NCBI RefSeq assembly: GCF_023145695.1
Contig: NZ_JAJHVV010000013.1
Location: 62,001 to 126,000 of the forward strand
Direction: 5' to 3'
Length of the DNA stretch: 64,000 bases
From: Vibrio amylolyticus
GTDB taxonomy: Bacteria; Pseudomonadota; Gammaproteobacteria; Enterobacterales; Vibrionaceae
Shown: positions 1 to 8,280 of the stretch, in pieces
How positions within the stretch are numbered: position 1 is the first letter of the stretch
Layout: each line of letters opens with the position of its first letter
Position numbers and translations under genes: made by a program
The notes under the pieces: model-generated
Databases searched by the model: none
Told to the model about the DNA's origin: nothing
What the model saw: only the letters and a program-made list of their open reading frames with translations

Positions 1-1
1 T

Positions 2-343
2 GTTGATCCCGTCGCCGCTTCGGCCATTCGTATGATCACCGCTTTTATCGCACATAGCTTGTTCTTATTATCTGGTGCGAAGCTCGCCAAAGCCGTTAAG
101 CCAATGACAATCGGTATATTTTGGATCACCGCAGTGAATGGTTTTCTTGCGATGGCTGTTGGTATGACATTGATTTTGTTTGCTCTTCAGACTGGCAATG
201 TCGGAATGGTCGCGCTGCTCTCTTCGACGACTCCAATTATGTTGCTACCGATTCTTTGGATTTATACCAAACAGCGACCTAATCTTTATGCTTGGCTCGG
301 CGCGATTGTCGCTGTCATTGGCACCGCTATTTTAGTTCAGTAA
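2..343 (+). CDS. EamA/DMT-family permease, C-terminal part
   Basis: The 5' end lies outside the window. The reading frame is open from base 2 and gives 113 residues before the stop. The visible part has about four hydrophobic membrane segments joined by short polar loops, including a late segment rich in Gly, Ala and Val that ends at the C-terminus. That pattern and the phrases around LLSSTTPIMLLP and LGAIVAVIGTAIL resemble the second half of EamA (drug/metabolite transporter superfamily) inner-membrane permeases. The substrate cannot be read from the sequence. It is followed by a 161-bp gap holding the gpmI promoter and is probably an independent unit. Confidence 0.7.
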   Translation, partial: VDPVAASAIRMITAFIAHSLFLLSGAKLAKAVKPMTIGIFWITAVNGFLAMAVGMTLILFALQTGNVGMVALLSSTTPIMLLPILWIYTKQRPNLYAWLGAIVAVIGTAILVQ

Positions 344-412
344 GTCATACTTTCAGTTGTGATAGCAATTTGATCAATAGACAACTCTTTATTGTATCGA
401 TAGGAAGAATCA

Positions 413-442
413 TTGATCTTTAGCTACTGCAAAGGCTATAAA
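413..442 (+). promoter_or_regulatory. Probable gpmI promoter
   Basis: TTGATC (413-418) and TATAAA (437-442) are separated by 18 bases, a reasonable sigma-70 promoter about 60 bases upstream of the gpmI ATG. It is inferred from the motif only. Confidence 0.45.
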
Positions 443-504
443 ATGTAGTAAAGTTACGCTAATTTGTTTTTAAAGTTACTTTAATTTTTAACGAGGTTAT
501 ATCT

Positions 505-2037
505 ATGTCAGCTAAGAAGCCAATGGCTCTAGTGATTCTTGACGGGTGGGGACACCGTGAAGACAACGCAAGCAATGCAATCAACAATGCAAAAACACCC
601 GTAATGGATGAACTAATTGCAAGCAACCCTAGCACTCTTATTTCAGCTTCTGGTTTAGACGTGGGTTTGCCTGACGGTCAAATGGGTAACTCTGAAGTAG
701 GTCACACCAATATTGGTGCTGGTCGCGTTGTATATCAGGACCTAACACGCATCACTAAGTCTATCTCTGATGGTGAATTCGTTGAAACTCCAGCTCTTGT
801 AGAAGCGATTGATAAAGCAGTTTCTGCAGGTAAAGCCGTTCACCTAATGGGCCTAATGTCTCCAGGTGGTGTTCACTCTCACGAAGATCACATCTATGCA
901 GCCGTTGAAATGGCAGCAGCACGTGGCGCAGAGAAAATCTACCTACACTGTTTCCTAGACGGACGAGACACTCCACCTCGTAGTGCTGAGAACTCTCTAA
1001 AGCGTTTCGATGCACTGTTCGCTAAATTGGGTAAAGGCCGTATCGCTTCTTTAGTTGGTCGCTACTACGCAATGGATCGTGATAACAACTGGGAACGTGT
1101 ACAGGTTGCTTACGACTTACTGACTCAAGCAAAAGCTGAGTTCACATTTGATTCTGCCGTTGCTGGTCTTGAAGCGGCTTACGCTCGTGAAGAAAACGAT
1201 GAGTTCGTTAAAGCAACAGAGCTAAAAACTGACGCTCAAGAAAGTGCCAAAATTGAAGATGGCGACGCAGTTATCTTCATGAACTACCGTGCTGACCGCG
1301 CGCGTCAAATCACACGTACGTTCGTTCCTGCATTTGACGGCTTTGAGCGTGCTGTATTCCCAGCGATCAACTTTGTTATGCTGACTCAATACGCTGCAGA
1401 CATTCCTCTGGCGACAGCATTCCCATCTGCTTCTCTAGAAAATACCTACGGTGAATGGCTATCGAAGAAAGGCCAAACACAACTACGTATTTCTGAAACT
1501 GAAAAGTACGCGCACGTAACCTTCTTCTTCAATGGTGGTGTTGAAAATGAATTTGACGGTGAAGAGCGTCAACTTGTTGCTTCACCAAAAGTAGCGACTT
1601 ACGACCTTCAACCAGAAATGAGTTCTGAAGAGCTAACAGACAAACTAGTTGCGGCTATCAAGTCTGGTAAGTACGACACAATTATCTGTAACTTCCCTAA
1701 CGCAGATATGGTTGGCCACACTGGTGTTTACGAAGCTGCTGAGCAAGCTATTGAAGCACTTGATAGCTGTGTTGCAAAAGTGGTTGCTGCAATTAAAGAG
1801 GTTGATGGGCAACTTCTTATCACTGCCGACCATGGTAATGCAGAAATGATGGTAGACCCAGAGACAGGTGGCACTCACACTGCGCACACTAATCTGCCTG
1901 TTCCGCTAATCTACGTTGGTAACAAAGAATTTAAGTTCAAAGAAGGCGGTAAGCTTTCAGATCTTGCTCCAACAATGCTTGACCTTGCTGGTCTTGAAAT
2001 TCCAGCAGAAATGAGCGGCGACATTCTGACTAAATAG
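505..2037 (+). CDS. gpmI: 2,3-bisphosphoglycerate-independent phosphoglycerate mutase
   Basis: This cytoplasmic glycolytic enzyme interconverts 3- and 2-phosphoglycerate using two metal ions (usually Mn2+) and a phosphoserine intermediate. The 510-residue length is normal. The alkaline-phosphatase-fold metal motifs are visible: ILDGWG near the N-terminus (Asp13), the nucleophile Ser63 in QMGNSEVGH, and ADHGNAE with Asp442/His443 near the C-terminus, followed by GGTHTAH. The ATG at 505 is preceded by GAGG at 493-496. A strong hairpin terminator follows at once. The next gene, envC, is on the same strand, as in E. coli, but a terminator and about 180 bp separate them, so they need not be cotranscribed. 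Confidence 0.97.
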   Translation: MSAKKPMALVILDGWGHREDNASNAINNAKTPVMDELIASNPSTLISASGLDVGLPDGQMGNSEVGHTNIGAGRVVYQDLTRITKSISDGEFVETPALVEAIDKAVSAGKAVHLMGLMSPGGVHSHEDHIYAAVEMAAARGAEKIYLHCFLDGRDTPPRSAENSLKRFDALFAKLGKGRIASLVGRYYAMDRDNNWERVQVAYDLLTQAKAEFTFDSAVAGLEAAYAREENDEFVKATELKTDAQESAKIEDGDAVIFMNYRADRARQITRTFVPAFDGFERAVFPAINFVMLTQYAADIPLATAFPSASLENTYGEWLSKKGQTQLRISETEKYAHVTFFFNGGVENEFDGEERQLVASPKVATYDLQPEMSSEELTDKLVAAIKSGKYDTIICNFPNADMVGHTGVYEAAEQAIEALDSCVAKVVAAIKEVDGQLLITADHGNAEMMVDPETGGTHTAHTNLPVPLIYVGNKEFKFKEGGKLSDLAPTMLDLAGLEIPAEMSGDILTK

Positions 2038-2060
2038 TCACTTGTCTGCTGATTAAATGA

Positions 2061-2087
2061 ATGCCTCAATATTTATTGGGGCATTTT
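2061..2087 (+). terminator. gpmI terminator
   Basis: A 10-bp stem (ATGCCTCAAT with ATTGGGGCAT, one G-T pair) is followed by TTTTTG, 24 bases after the gpmI stop. Confidence 0.8.
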
Positions 2088-2219
2088 TGTCTCATCACTA
2101 TCAATTCTTCGTATTGATTTAATACCAACTGCCCTGCAACTTTTAACATAGTCCTTTCTTCTCTTAAAACTCTTTGAGTATACTAAGCTCTTATTTTTAG
2201 TAGATGGACCTCATGCTAT

Positions 2220-3359
2220 ATGGCGACGTTTTTGACATTAAACCCTTTTAAAAGCCGCCTTGATGCTTTGACTCTACTTTTAATATTCTCAATGGGTGTT
2301 GTTTCGACGAGCTTTGCCGCTTCTCCAAATGAACTCAAAGGAGTGAAGAATGAAATATCACGCCAACAAAGCTCCGTTTCTAGCCAACAAAAAAAACTCA
2401 ATACACTGCAAAGCACGCTAAAAAAACAAGAGCTGAGCATCAGTGAGTTAGAGTCACAAATTAAACAGACGAAGCAATCTCTTGCAGCCTCTAACAATAA
2501 CATCAGTAAAATTGACGCATCCATCGCTCAACTGAATAAGCAAAAAAAATCTCAAAGCGACACACTTGCTGAATTAATCAAAACTTACTATGTGACTCGA
2601 CGTGCAAGCTCAACCACCAGTATCTTAAACAATGGTGTCGAAGAAGATCGTATTAGCCAATACTTCCAGCACCTTGCAAGGCAGCGTGCAGAAACAATCA
2701 GTGCCTTAGAAAAAACACATAAAGAGCTAGATCAGAACCAGCGACAGCTGCAGCTTGAAAAACAACAAATCGCTAAGTTGCTCGATCAACAAACCAAGAA
2801 ACACACCAGCCTTAAGCAAGGCCAGACGAAAAGAAATCAAACTGTTAGCCAGATTAGAAAAAGTATATCGAGTGACAAGGTGTACCTCTCTGAGCTACAA
2901 CGCAATGAAACTCGACTGAAGGCAGAAATAGCGAAAGCGGCGAAGCGTAATGCCGTTCCAATGGATGGTTTGAGCAAACAAAAAGGAAAACTTCCTTGGC
3001 CGCTCAAAGGGCAACTTCTTCATAGTTATGGCTCGAAACAAGCGGGACAAAGTAATTGGAGTGGCATTGTAATTGATGCGAAATACGGCCAAGCAATCAA
3101 ATCCGTCTATCCGGGTACGGTCGTTTTTGCCGAGTACTTAAGAGGTTATGGTCTTGTAGTGTTACTAGACCACGGTAAAGGCGATATGACGCTCTATGGC
3201 TTCAACCAAACGCTATTAAAAAAAGAAGGCGATAAAGTATCAGCAGGTGAAACTATCGCCTTAGCTGGTGATACAGGGGGACAAACTCGCCCTTCCCTAT
3301 ATTTTGAATTACGCCGCAACAGTAAAACACAGAACCCAAAGTCTTGGCTGACTCGCTAA
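2220..3359 (+). CDS. envC: Murein hydrolase activator EnvC
   Basis: This periplasmic division factor activates N-acetylmuramoyl-L-alanine amidases (AmiA/AmiB type) at the septum. The 379 residues start with a signal-peptide-like segment (about 1-33, ending near SFAAS). A long Gln/Lys/Glu-rich coiled coil (about 35-245) follows, then a LytM/M23 domain (about 260-379). The LytM domain is degenerate: the usual C-terminal HxH metal motif is replaced by SLYFE, and the other motif reads LYGFN instead of YGHL. That fits an activator that does not itself cut murein, as known for EnvC. It lies downstream of gpmI and converges with the DHH-motif gene. Confidence 0.93.
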   Translation: MATFLTLNPFKSRLDALTLLLIFSMGVVSTSFAASPNELKGVKNEISRQQSSVSSQQKKLNTLQSTLKKQELSISELESQIKQTKQSLAASNNNISKIDASIAQLNKQKKSQSDTLAELIKTYYVTRRASSTTSILNNGVEEDRISQYFQHLARQRAETISALEKTHKELDQNQRQLQLEKQQIAKLLDQQTKKHTSLKQGQTKRNQTVSQIRKSISSDKVYLSELQRNETRLKAEIAKAAKRNAVPMDGLSKQKGKLPWPLKGQLLHSYGSKQAGQSNWSGIVIDAKYGQAIKSVYPGTVVFAEYLRGYGLVVLLDHGKGDMTLYGFNQTLLKKEGDKVSAGETIALAGDTGGQTRPSLYFELRRNSKTQNPKSWLTR

Positions 3360-3413
3360 TACAATCGCTTTAGGTTCTGAATACCCTTGAGGTAACAAAT
3401 AGCAAAGATTCCG

Positions 3414-4370
3414 CTAAGGGTAGAATTCTTCGACGGTTCGGATAAACGTATCCACATCCTCTTTCGCTAGGCGATTAATACCTGCCGCTGCCGCCCTGCC
3501 ACCACCCGTTTCAAACTGAATGCAAATATCACCCGCGCCTTGCTTATTGCTGAGTGGCGCTCTCAACGAGACCGTATAGCTGCCATCTGCATTTTCAGTC
3601 AACACTGCATGAGCAGAATCAGGAGATTGGTTCGCGAGTAAGTTGCCATAGACGCCACTGATTCGACGAGATGCGGCATTGTTAGGTAGCTCAAACAGCC
3701 CTAGCTTGTCACTACGGTATTTAGCCTCAATCGATAGCGCCTGATCCATGTCCGTTTGATACGCGTCTTTCAGGGTATAATAAGGAGATTGAGTATCAGC
3801 TATCACATCAAATGGAGAGGCATATTTCGTTAACGCTTGATATAGGTCCGCCGGATGGTAATGAAGATCATCCACCTTCGCACCGTAACCATTATAGTTA
3901 ATTAGCGTACCAAGCTCTTTTAGTTGCTCTTTTTGCTCTAACGTTAAGCCCTGAGCATCAGCCAAGTCGTCAGCAACAGCGATCAAATTATCACCATACG
4001 CTGCTGTTATTGCCCATAGGTGATACTGACCAGCTAACAATTTATCAATAATCAATGCAGTACAAGTGTTCGCATCTAAATCAATATGGGCCTCTAATGT
4101 TGGGTTTGTAGGGATATCACCCGATTGGTGATGATCCGCATAGAAGACGTCGATTCCTTTTTCTAACGCGGCCAATAAACCATCCATGTTTTTTGCCATC
4201 GAGACATCAAGGACAGTTAACGAGTCTTGAGTTGTTAAATCAAGTTTATCAATGAGTTTAATATCGCGTTTCACACCCGTAATCAATTGTGTTTGCTTTG
4301 GGCTAGCAAGTCTCAGCTGAAGCAACGCAATGATGCCATCAGCATCGCCGTTAAAAACATCGTAATGCAT
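3414..4370 (-). CDS. DHH-motif phosphoesterase-like protein
   Basis: The 318-residue soluble protein has the hallmarks of the DHH superfamily. NGDADG (residues 7-12) is the first metal motif, VLDVS (Asp55) the second, and YADHHQSG (Asp79-His80-His81) the DHH motif. A Gly-rich GGGRAAAAG near residue 290 resembles the DHHA1-type GGGH region, but the final His is absent here. Family members hydrolyse phosphodiesters such as oligonucleotides, pyrophosphate or cyclic dinucleotides; the substrate here is unknown. It is monocistronic: the TetR gene upstream ends in its own terminator and envC converges from the other side. Conservation in Vibrio is likely, but I do not recognise a characterised homologue. 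Confidence 0.75.
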   Translation of the reverse strand: MHYDVFNGDADGIIALLQLRLASPKQTQLITGVKRDIKLIDKLDLTTQDSLTVLDVSMAKNMDGLLAALEKGIDVFYADHHQSGDIPTNPTLEAHIDLDANTCTALIIDKLLAGQYHLWAITAAYGDNLIAVADDLADAQGLTLEQKEQLKELGTLINYNGYGAKVDDLHYHPADLYQALTKYASPFDVIADTQSPYYTLKDAYQTDMDQALSIEAKYRSDKLGLFELPNNAASRRISGVYGNLLANQSPDSAHAVLTENADGSYTVSLRAPLSNKQGAGDICIQFETGGGRAAAAGINRLAKEDVDTFIRTVEEFYP

Positions 4371-4402
4371 AAATTCCCTTTCATCGTGAACATGTTTAAA
4401 AA

Positions 4403-4425
4403 GAAAAAAGTGCCGTTAAGCACTT
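4403..4425 (-). terminator. Terminator of the TetR-family gene
   Basis: Read on the minus strand, AAGTGC-TTAACG-GCACTT is followed by a T-rich run. It lies between the TetR gene stop and the start of the DHH-motif gene. Confidence 0.7.
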
Positions 4426-4457
4426 CTTTATATTGGGTTGTATGTAAACCGAGTTAA

Positions 4458-5093
4458 CTATGCGTGGATTGCTTTCACGCCGTCTTCTAATAGCAGCAAT
4501 TGCTCCATCCCAAGCTCTGTCGCTCTCGGTTTTACGACATTTATCATCTGAAGCATACCTTGAGACACGACTTGCTCCGTGATTTTTGAATCTGGAGACA
4601 TGGCTGATTGATAAGCAAGCCAGCTACAAGCAATTAAGTGCAACGTTGTTACTAGTGACTTCATTTCTTCATCTTCAACGGTGAGAAGCTCAAGTTCAAC
4701 AAAAGCTCTCATTATATTGATCAGGTTAATCTGAAGCTTCTCTTGGACAAGTATATAGTCATCATGCAACTTGTTATCACGCTGAAGAATTTCAGGCAAA
4801 TTGGCGTAGAAGAAACGGTATTTCCACATCAGTGTAAAAATAGAGTCTAAGTAATGCTTAAGCATAACCAAGCTCTCTTGCTGCCCTTGAATAGGCGTAA
4901 ACCGTTCAATCAGCTCTTCTGAATAGAGTGTAAAAATATCACGAACAATCTCTTGTTTGTTGCGAAAGTGGTAATAGAGATTGCCAGGACTAATTTCAAT
5001 GTGTGCGGCAATATGATTAGTCGTAATGTTGCGCTCACCATGCTCATTAAATAGCTCTAATGCTGCATGTACTATTTTATCGCGAGTCTTCAT
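4458..5093 (-). CDS. TetR/AcrR-family transcriptional regulator
   Basis: A 211-residue one-component regulator. The N-terminal TetR DNA-binding domain is clear: a first helix (KIVHAALELFNEHG), then a helix-turn-helix around residues 22-46 with the typical PGNLYYHFRNKQEI sequence. The remaining 150 residues form an all-helical ligand/dimer domain with no recognisable effector motif. It lies between the hemE terminator and its own downstream terminator, so it is probably transcribed alone and may autoregulate. The regulon cannot be inferred. Its N-terminus is of the type seen in several fatty-acid or stress regulators, but I do not assign a name. Confidence 0.85.
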   Translation of the reverse strand: MKTRDKIVHAALELFNEHGERNITTNHIAAHIEISPGNLYYHFRNKQEIVRDIFTLYSEELIERFTPIQGQQESLVMLKHYLDSIFTLMWKYRFFYANLPEILQRDNKLHDDYILVQEKLQINLINIMRAFVELELLTVEDEEMKSLVTTLHLIACSWLAYQSAMSPDSKITEQVVSQGMLQMINVVKPRATELGMEQLLLLEDGVKAIHA

Positions 5094-5152
5094 TTATTGC
5101 TCGTATCCCTTCGGTCAATCGAATCAGTATAGCGACAAGTGTACCTCATAAC

Positions 5153-5182
5153 AAAAAAGCGCCTGGTCGTATCAGGCGCTTT
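5153..5182 (-). terminator. hemE terminator
   Basis: On the minus strand the 8-bp stem AGCGCCTG/CAGGCGCT with a 7-base loop runs into TTTTTTG. It starts about 15 bases past the hemE stop. Confidence 0.85.
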
Positions 5183-5197
5183 CAATCTATTACTCGG

Positions 5198-6265
5198 CTA
5201 TTTGTGGTATGGCTTAGATAACTCGTGGACAGCCTCAACAAATACGCCTGCGTTTTCAGGCGGAACATCCAAATGAATACCGTGACCCAAGTTAAATACG
5301 TGACCGGTGCCAGTATCACCGAATCCTTCTAGAATAGTTCCAACTTCTTCGCGAATTCGCTCTGGTTGAGCATAAAGTACAGAAGGATCCATATTGCCTT
5401 GTAAAGCAACTTTATCACCAATGCGTGCTTTCGCATCAGCAATGTTGATTGTCCAATCTAGACCTACTGCATCACAGCCCGTTGCCGCAATTTTCTCTAG
5501 CCACATGCCACCGTTTTTCGTAAACAGAGTCACAGGAACACGGCGACCGTCATTTTCACGGATCAGACCATCGACAATTTTGTGCATGTACTGTAGCGAG
5601 AATAGGTTGTAATCACGCGGTGTCAGAACGCCACCCCATGTATCAAATACCATCACAGACTGAGCACCTGCTTTAATTTGAGCATTCAAATACTCAATGA
5701 CGCTATCTGCTAACTTATCTAGAAGCATGTGCAGTGTTTGAGGCTCAGCATACATCATCTTCTTAATTTTAGTAAACGCCTTCGACGTTCCACCTTCAAC
5801 CATGTAAGTTGCTAGCGTCCACGGGCTACCAGAGAAACCAATCAGTGGTACGTCACCGTTCAGATCTTTACGGATCTGACGAACCGCGTTCATAACGTAT
5901 TGCAACTCACCTTCTGGATCCGGCAAGCCAATTTTTTCTACGTCAGCTTTACATGTAATTGGCTTGTCAAAAACAGGTCCTTCACCGGTAGAAAAACGAA
6001 GCTCTAGGCCCATCGCATCAGGAATCGTTAAGATGTCAGAGAATAGGATCGCAGCATCTAGAGGAAAACGGCGAAGTGGTTGAAGCGTCACTTCAGATGC
6101 TAGCTCTGCATTCTTACATAAAGACATGAAGTCACCGGCTTCAGCACGAGTCGCTTTATACTCAGGTAGGTAACGACCCGCTTGCCGCATCATCCATACA
6201 GGTGTGTAATCTACAGGTTCTTTGAGCAATGCACGAAGGTAACGGTCATTTTTTAGTTCTGTCAT
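5198..6265 (-). CDS. hemE: Uroporphyrinogen decarboxylase
   Basis: This cytoplasmic haem-pathway enzyme removes four carboxyl groups from uroporphyrinogen III to give coproporphyrinogen III, without a cofactor. The 355 residues match the family length. The two signature regions are visible: PVWMMRQAGRYLPEY near residues 22-36 (substrate-binding Arg) and a later GFSGSPWTLATYMVEG segment, with ILFSDILTIPDAMG in between. The conserved HVFNLGHGI near the C-terminus is intact. It is the only gene in its unit, with its own terminator. The 305-bp region upstream also holds a candidate small RNA on the other strand. Confidence 0.97.
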   Translation of the reverse strand: MTELKNDRYLRALLKEPVDYTPVWMMRQAGRYLPEYKATRAEAGDFMSLCKNAELASEVTLQPLRRFPLDAAILFSDILTIPDAMGLELRFSTGEGPVFDKPITCKADVEKIGLPDPEGELQYVMNAVRQIRKDLNGDVPLIGFSGSPWTLATYMVEGGTSKAFTKIKKMMYAEPQTLHMLLDKLADSVIEYLNAQIKAGAQSVMVFDTWGGVLTPRDYNLFSLQYMHKIVDGLIRENDGRRVPVTLFTKNGGMWLEKIAATGCDAVGLDWTINIADAKARIGDKVALQGNMDPSVLYAQPERIREEVGTILEGFGDTGTGHVFNLGHGIHLDVPPENAGVFVEAVHELSKPYHK

Positions 6266-6444
6266 TCCATTCTTCCGATATTTTAGACTTTTTTAAAGGT
6301 GGCTATTCTAACACTGATCAGCTCTCAAAAGCGGGGTCGTTTGCAACATAGATCAAGTTATTAACTTTTAAATCAACGCTTAATTTGCACCCGATAACTA
6401 ACAGTGATAAAAATTCGTCTGCTAGCGAAAACTACTATAATAAA

Positions 6445-6514
6445 CTGAGTACTTAGTGCTCAGCATCTCATAACGACATCTTACTTACCCCCTCCTTCTC
6501 GGAGGGTTTTTTTT
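6445..6514 (+). ncRNA. Candidate small RNA between hemE and nudC
   Basis: On the plus strand, where both flanking genes run on the minus strand, TATAAT (6436-6441) is followed by a compact RNA-like unit. It has an 8-bp hairpin with a 3-base loop (CTGAGTAC/GTGCTCAG, 6445-6463), an unpaired 24-base stretch, and a terminator CCCTCC-TTCTC-GGAGGG with eight T (6490-6514). The terminator is in the wrong direction to serve nudC or hemE. Length would be about 67-70 nt from a start near 6447. Its 5' terminator arm contains CCTCCTT, identical to the anti-Shine-Dalgarno core of 16S rRNA. No good -35 is seen (about ATTCGT), so the promoter is uncertain. No known sRNA name is claimed. Confidence 0.45.
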
Positions 6515-6570
6515 ATCTGTAACTCGCTGTATTTTTGTAACTTTTCAAAATAAAGTTTAATTCAGCTCTA

Positions 6571-7353
6571 TCAACTCTGTTCTTTCTCCAAAACAATTGA
6601 ATCAATGAGTTGCCTCGCGATGGTTCCCTTTGGTGCTATAGGAGGTAGCTGATCAATATCAAACCATCTCGCATCGCTAAGCTCTCTATAATCAGGCTTT
6701 ACAACCCCTGAGCGATAGCTAGCAATAAAGCCCATCATCATACTCGATGGAAACGCCCATGGCTGACTACCAAAGTACTCTATATCGCAGACTTCTATGC
6801 CTGTCTCCTCTCGAACCTCACGCGCTACGCACTGTTCTAAGGTTTCCCCCACCTCAAGGAAGCCTGCGATGACGGTATACATTCCGGCTTTATGCCTTGG
6901 GTGTTGGGCCAAAAGTATCTGGTTTTGTTTACGAACAGCTACAATGATGCAGGGAAAAATTCTTGGGTAGTGTAAAGTTCGACAATCACTACACTGCATT
7001 GCAAGTTGATTTAAATTAAGATGATTTCGTCCACCACATTGTGGACAGAAACGCTGTGTTTGACTCATATGTCCGAACTGTACCGCTTTGCTCATCAACA
7101 AAAATAGCGCTTCAGGAAACTGTAGGCACTCCCTAAGTGAAGTCAGTTCAAGATCATTATCTATATCTGCATCATTAAGCCATAAAACAGGGAACCCTTC
7201 AAAGCTGCCTATCTGAATGGCTTTTTCTCTAGGTAGAACAAGCTCATGCTCACCACCAAAAGGAAGCGTGTCATTGACTAACCAAATATCACTGCCGGAT
7301 ACGACACACCAATAGGCTTCACCCGCCGTTTTATCGTTACTATTTTTTAACAT
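6571..7353 (-). CDS. nudC: NAD+ diphosphatase / RNA deNADding hydrolase NudC
   Basis: NudC splits NAD(H) to NMN(H) and AMP and removes NAD caps from RNA 5' ends. The 260-residue protein has an N-terminal domain, a zinc ribbon (Cys103, Cys106, Cys121, Cys124) and a Nudix box at about 164-186 (GFLEVGETL ... REVREETG). The family-specific SQPWAFPSSMM follows at about 196-206 and separates NudC from other Nudix enzymes. It is divergent from rsd and lies downstream of the hemE promoter region. No clear terminator for it is visible: the hairpin at 6490-6514 points the other way. Confidence 0.95.
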   Translation of the reverse strand: MLKNSNDKTAGEAYWCVVSGSDIWLVNDTLPFGGEHELVLPREKAIQIGSFEGFPVLWLNDADIDNDLELTSLRECLQFPEALFLLMSKAVQFGHMSQTQRFCPQCGGRNHLNLNQLAMQCSDCRTLHYPRIFPCIIVAVRKQNQILLAQHPRHKAGMYTVIAGFLEVGETLEQCVAREVREETGIEVCDIEYFGSQPWAFPSSMMMGFIASYRSGVVKPDYRELSDARWFDIDQLPPIAPKGTIARQLIDSIVLEKEQS

Positions 7354-7521
7354 TAGCGTATCTCTTAGCTTGCAGTTCGTTCATTTTACTGGCAATCTAA
7401 TTTATACCAGAGATTTTTCTTTGTTAGTATATTTCAACACTCTGGACATATTTTCAATGGACACTTTGCACTGCAAAGCTAATTTGTACACACCTTGTGT
7501 ACCGATCATGAGGGCATGGTC

Positions 7522-8004
7522 ATGCTAAGTAAATTCAAACAAACACAGCAACAATGGGGTGGCTCAAGTGAAGTCATCGATCACTGGTTAGAAACCCGTC
7601 AGCTACTCATTATTGAGTATTGTAATCTAGCTGCTCTTCAGCCGTCTGCGCAAAAAACCTCAGAATTACCGACACCTAAAGCACTTCAGTCATTTTGCCA
7701 ACATCTTGTAGATTATATCTCTGAAGGTCACTTTAAAATCTATGACATGGTGATGGATAAGTGGCGAGCAACAGGCTTTGAAGCAACGGATGATATTAAC
7801 CAAGCCTACGGAAAAATTGTTCTTACGACAGAACCTTTGCTGAATTTTACCGACAATTATGCGGCAGTTAGCAGTGAAGATCCGCTTGAAAGTTTTGTTA
7901 CGGACCTCTCTTTAATCGGTGAGATTATTGAAGTGAGATTTGAAGTTGAAGATGAACTCATTCAGTTGATTGCCAACAGTCTCGCAGTGCCTCCTGGCGC
8001 TTAA
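7522..8004 (+). CDS. rsd: Regulator of sigma D
   Basis: Rsd binds the housekeeping sigma factor RpoD in stationary phase and frees core polymerase for alternative sigma factors. The product is 160 residues, like E. coli Rsd. Matching stretches include the N-terminal helix with DHWLETRQLLIIEYCNL and the FCQHLVDYISEGHFKIYD segment. ATGs at 7495 and 7516 are in frame upstream, but the ATG at 7522 is chosen. It gives the family N-terminus and has GAGGG (7510-7514) at a 7-base spacing, whereas the ATG at 7516 would sit directly on it. It is divergent from nudC and convergent with rpoC. Confidence 0.9.
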   Translation: MLSKFKQTQQQWGGSSEVIDHWLETRQLLIIEYCNLAALQPSAQKTSELPTPKALQSFCQHLVDYISEGHFKIYDMVMDKWRATGFEATDDINQAYGKIVLTTEPLLNFTDNYAAVSSEDPLESFVTDLSLIGEIIEVRFEVEDELIQLIANSLAVPPGA

Positions 8005-8025
8005 TTAAACGAGCCCTTGTTCATG

Positions 8026-8053
8026 ATTAAGTATCACTTCGGTGATACTTAAT
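8026..8053 (+). terminator. Perfect 12-bp hairpin with TTCG loop after rsd
   Basis: ATTAAGTATCAC-TTCG-GTGATACTTAAT is a perfect 12-bp stem closed by a TTCG tetraloop, 21 bases after the rsd stop. There is no long T run after it, so it may be a weak terminator or an RNA-end stabiliser. Confidence 0.5.
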
Positions 8054-8215
8054 ACCATGCTGCGTATCCCTCTTTCTCATATAAATACACCTTCTCTAGT
8101 CCTCCTAAGATTTTCTGCAGCTGACCTGCGTCTTTGCTATTTCTAATGCTCTGGTGTTACTCACACCTAGATTTTATTGTTCAATCGAGCATGACTCAGT
8201 TATTAATATGCAAAA

Positions 8216-8245
8216 AAACAAAAAAGGCACCCTAAGGTGCCTTTT
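8216..8245 (-). terminator. rpoC operon terminator
   Basis: On the minus strand AAGGCACC-TTAG-GGTGCCTT is followed by a run of T. It lies 37 bases beyond the rpoC stop and ends the rplJL-rpoBC operon. Confidence 0.88.
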
Positions 8246-8280
8246 ATCATCACTAGCTGTGAAGCTAATTCATCCGAGGA

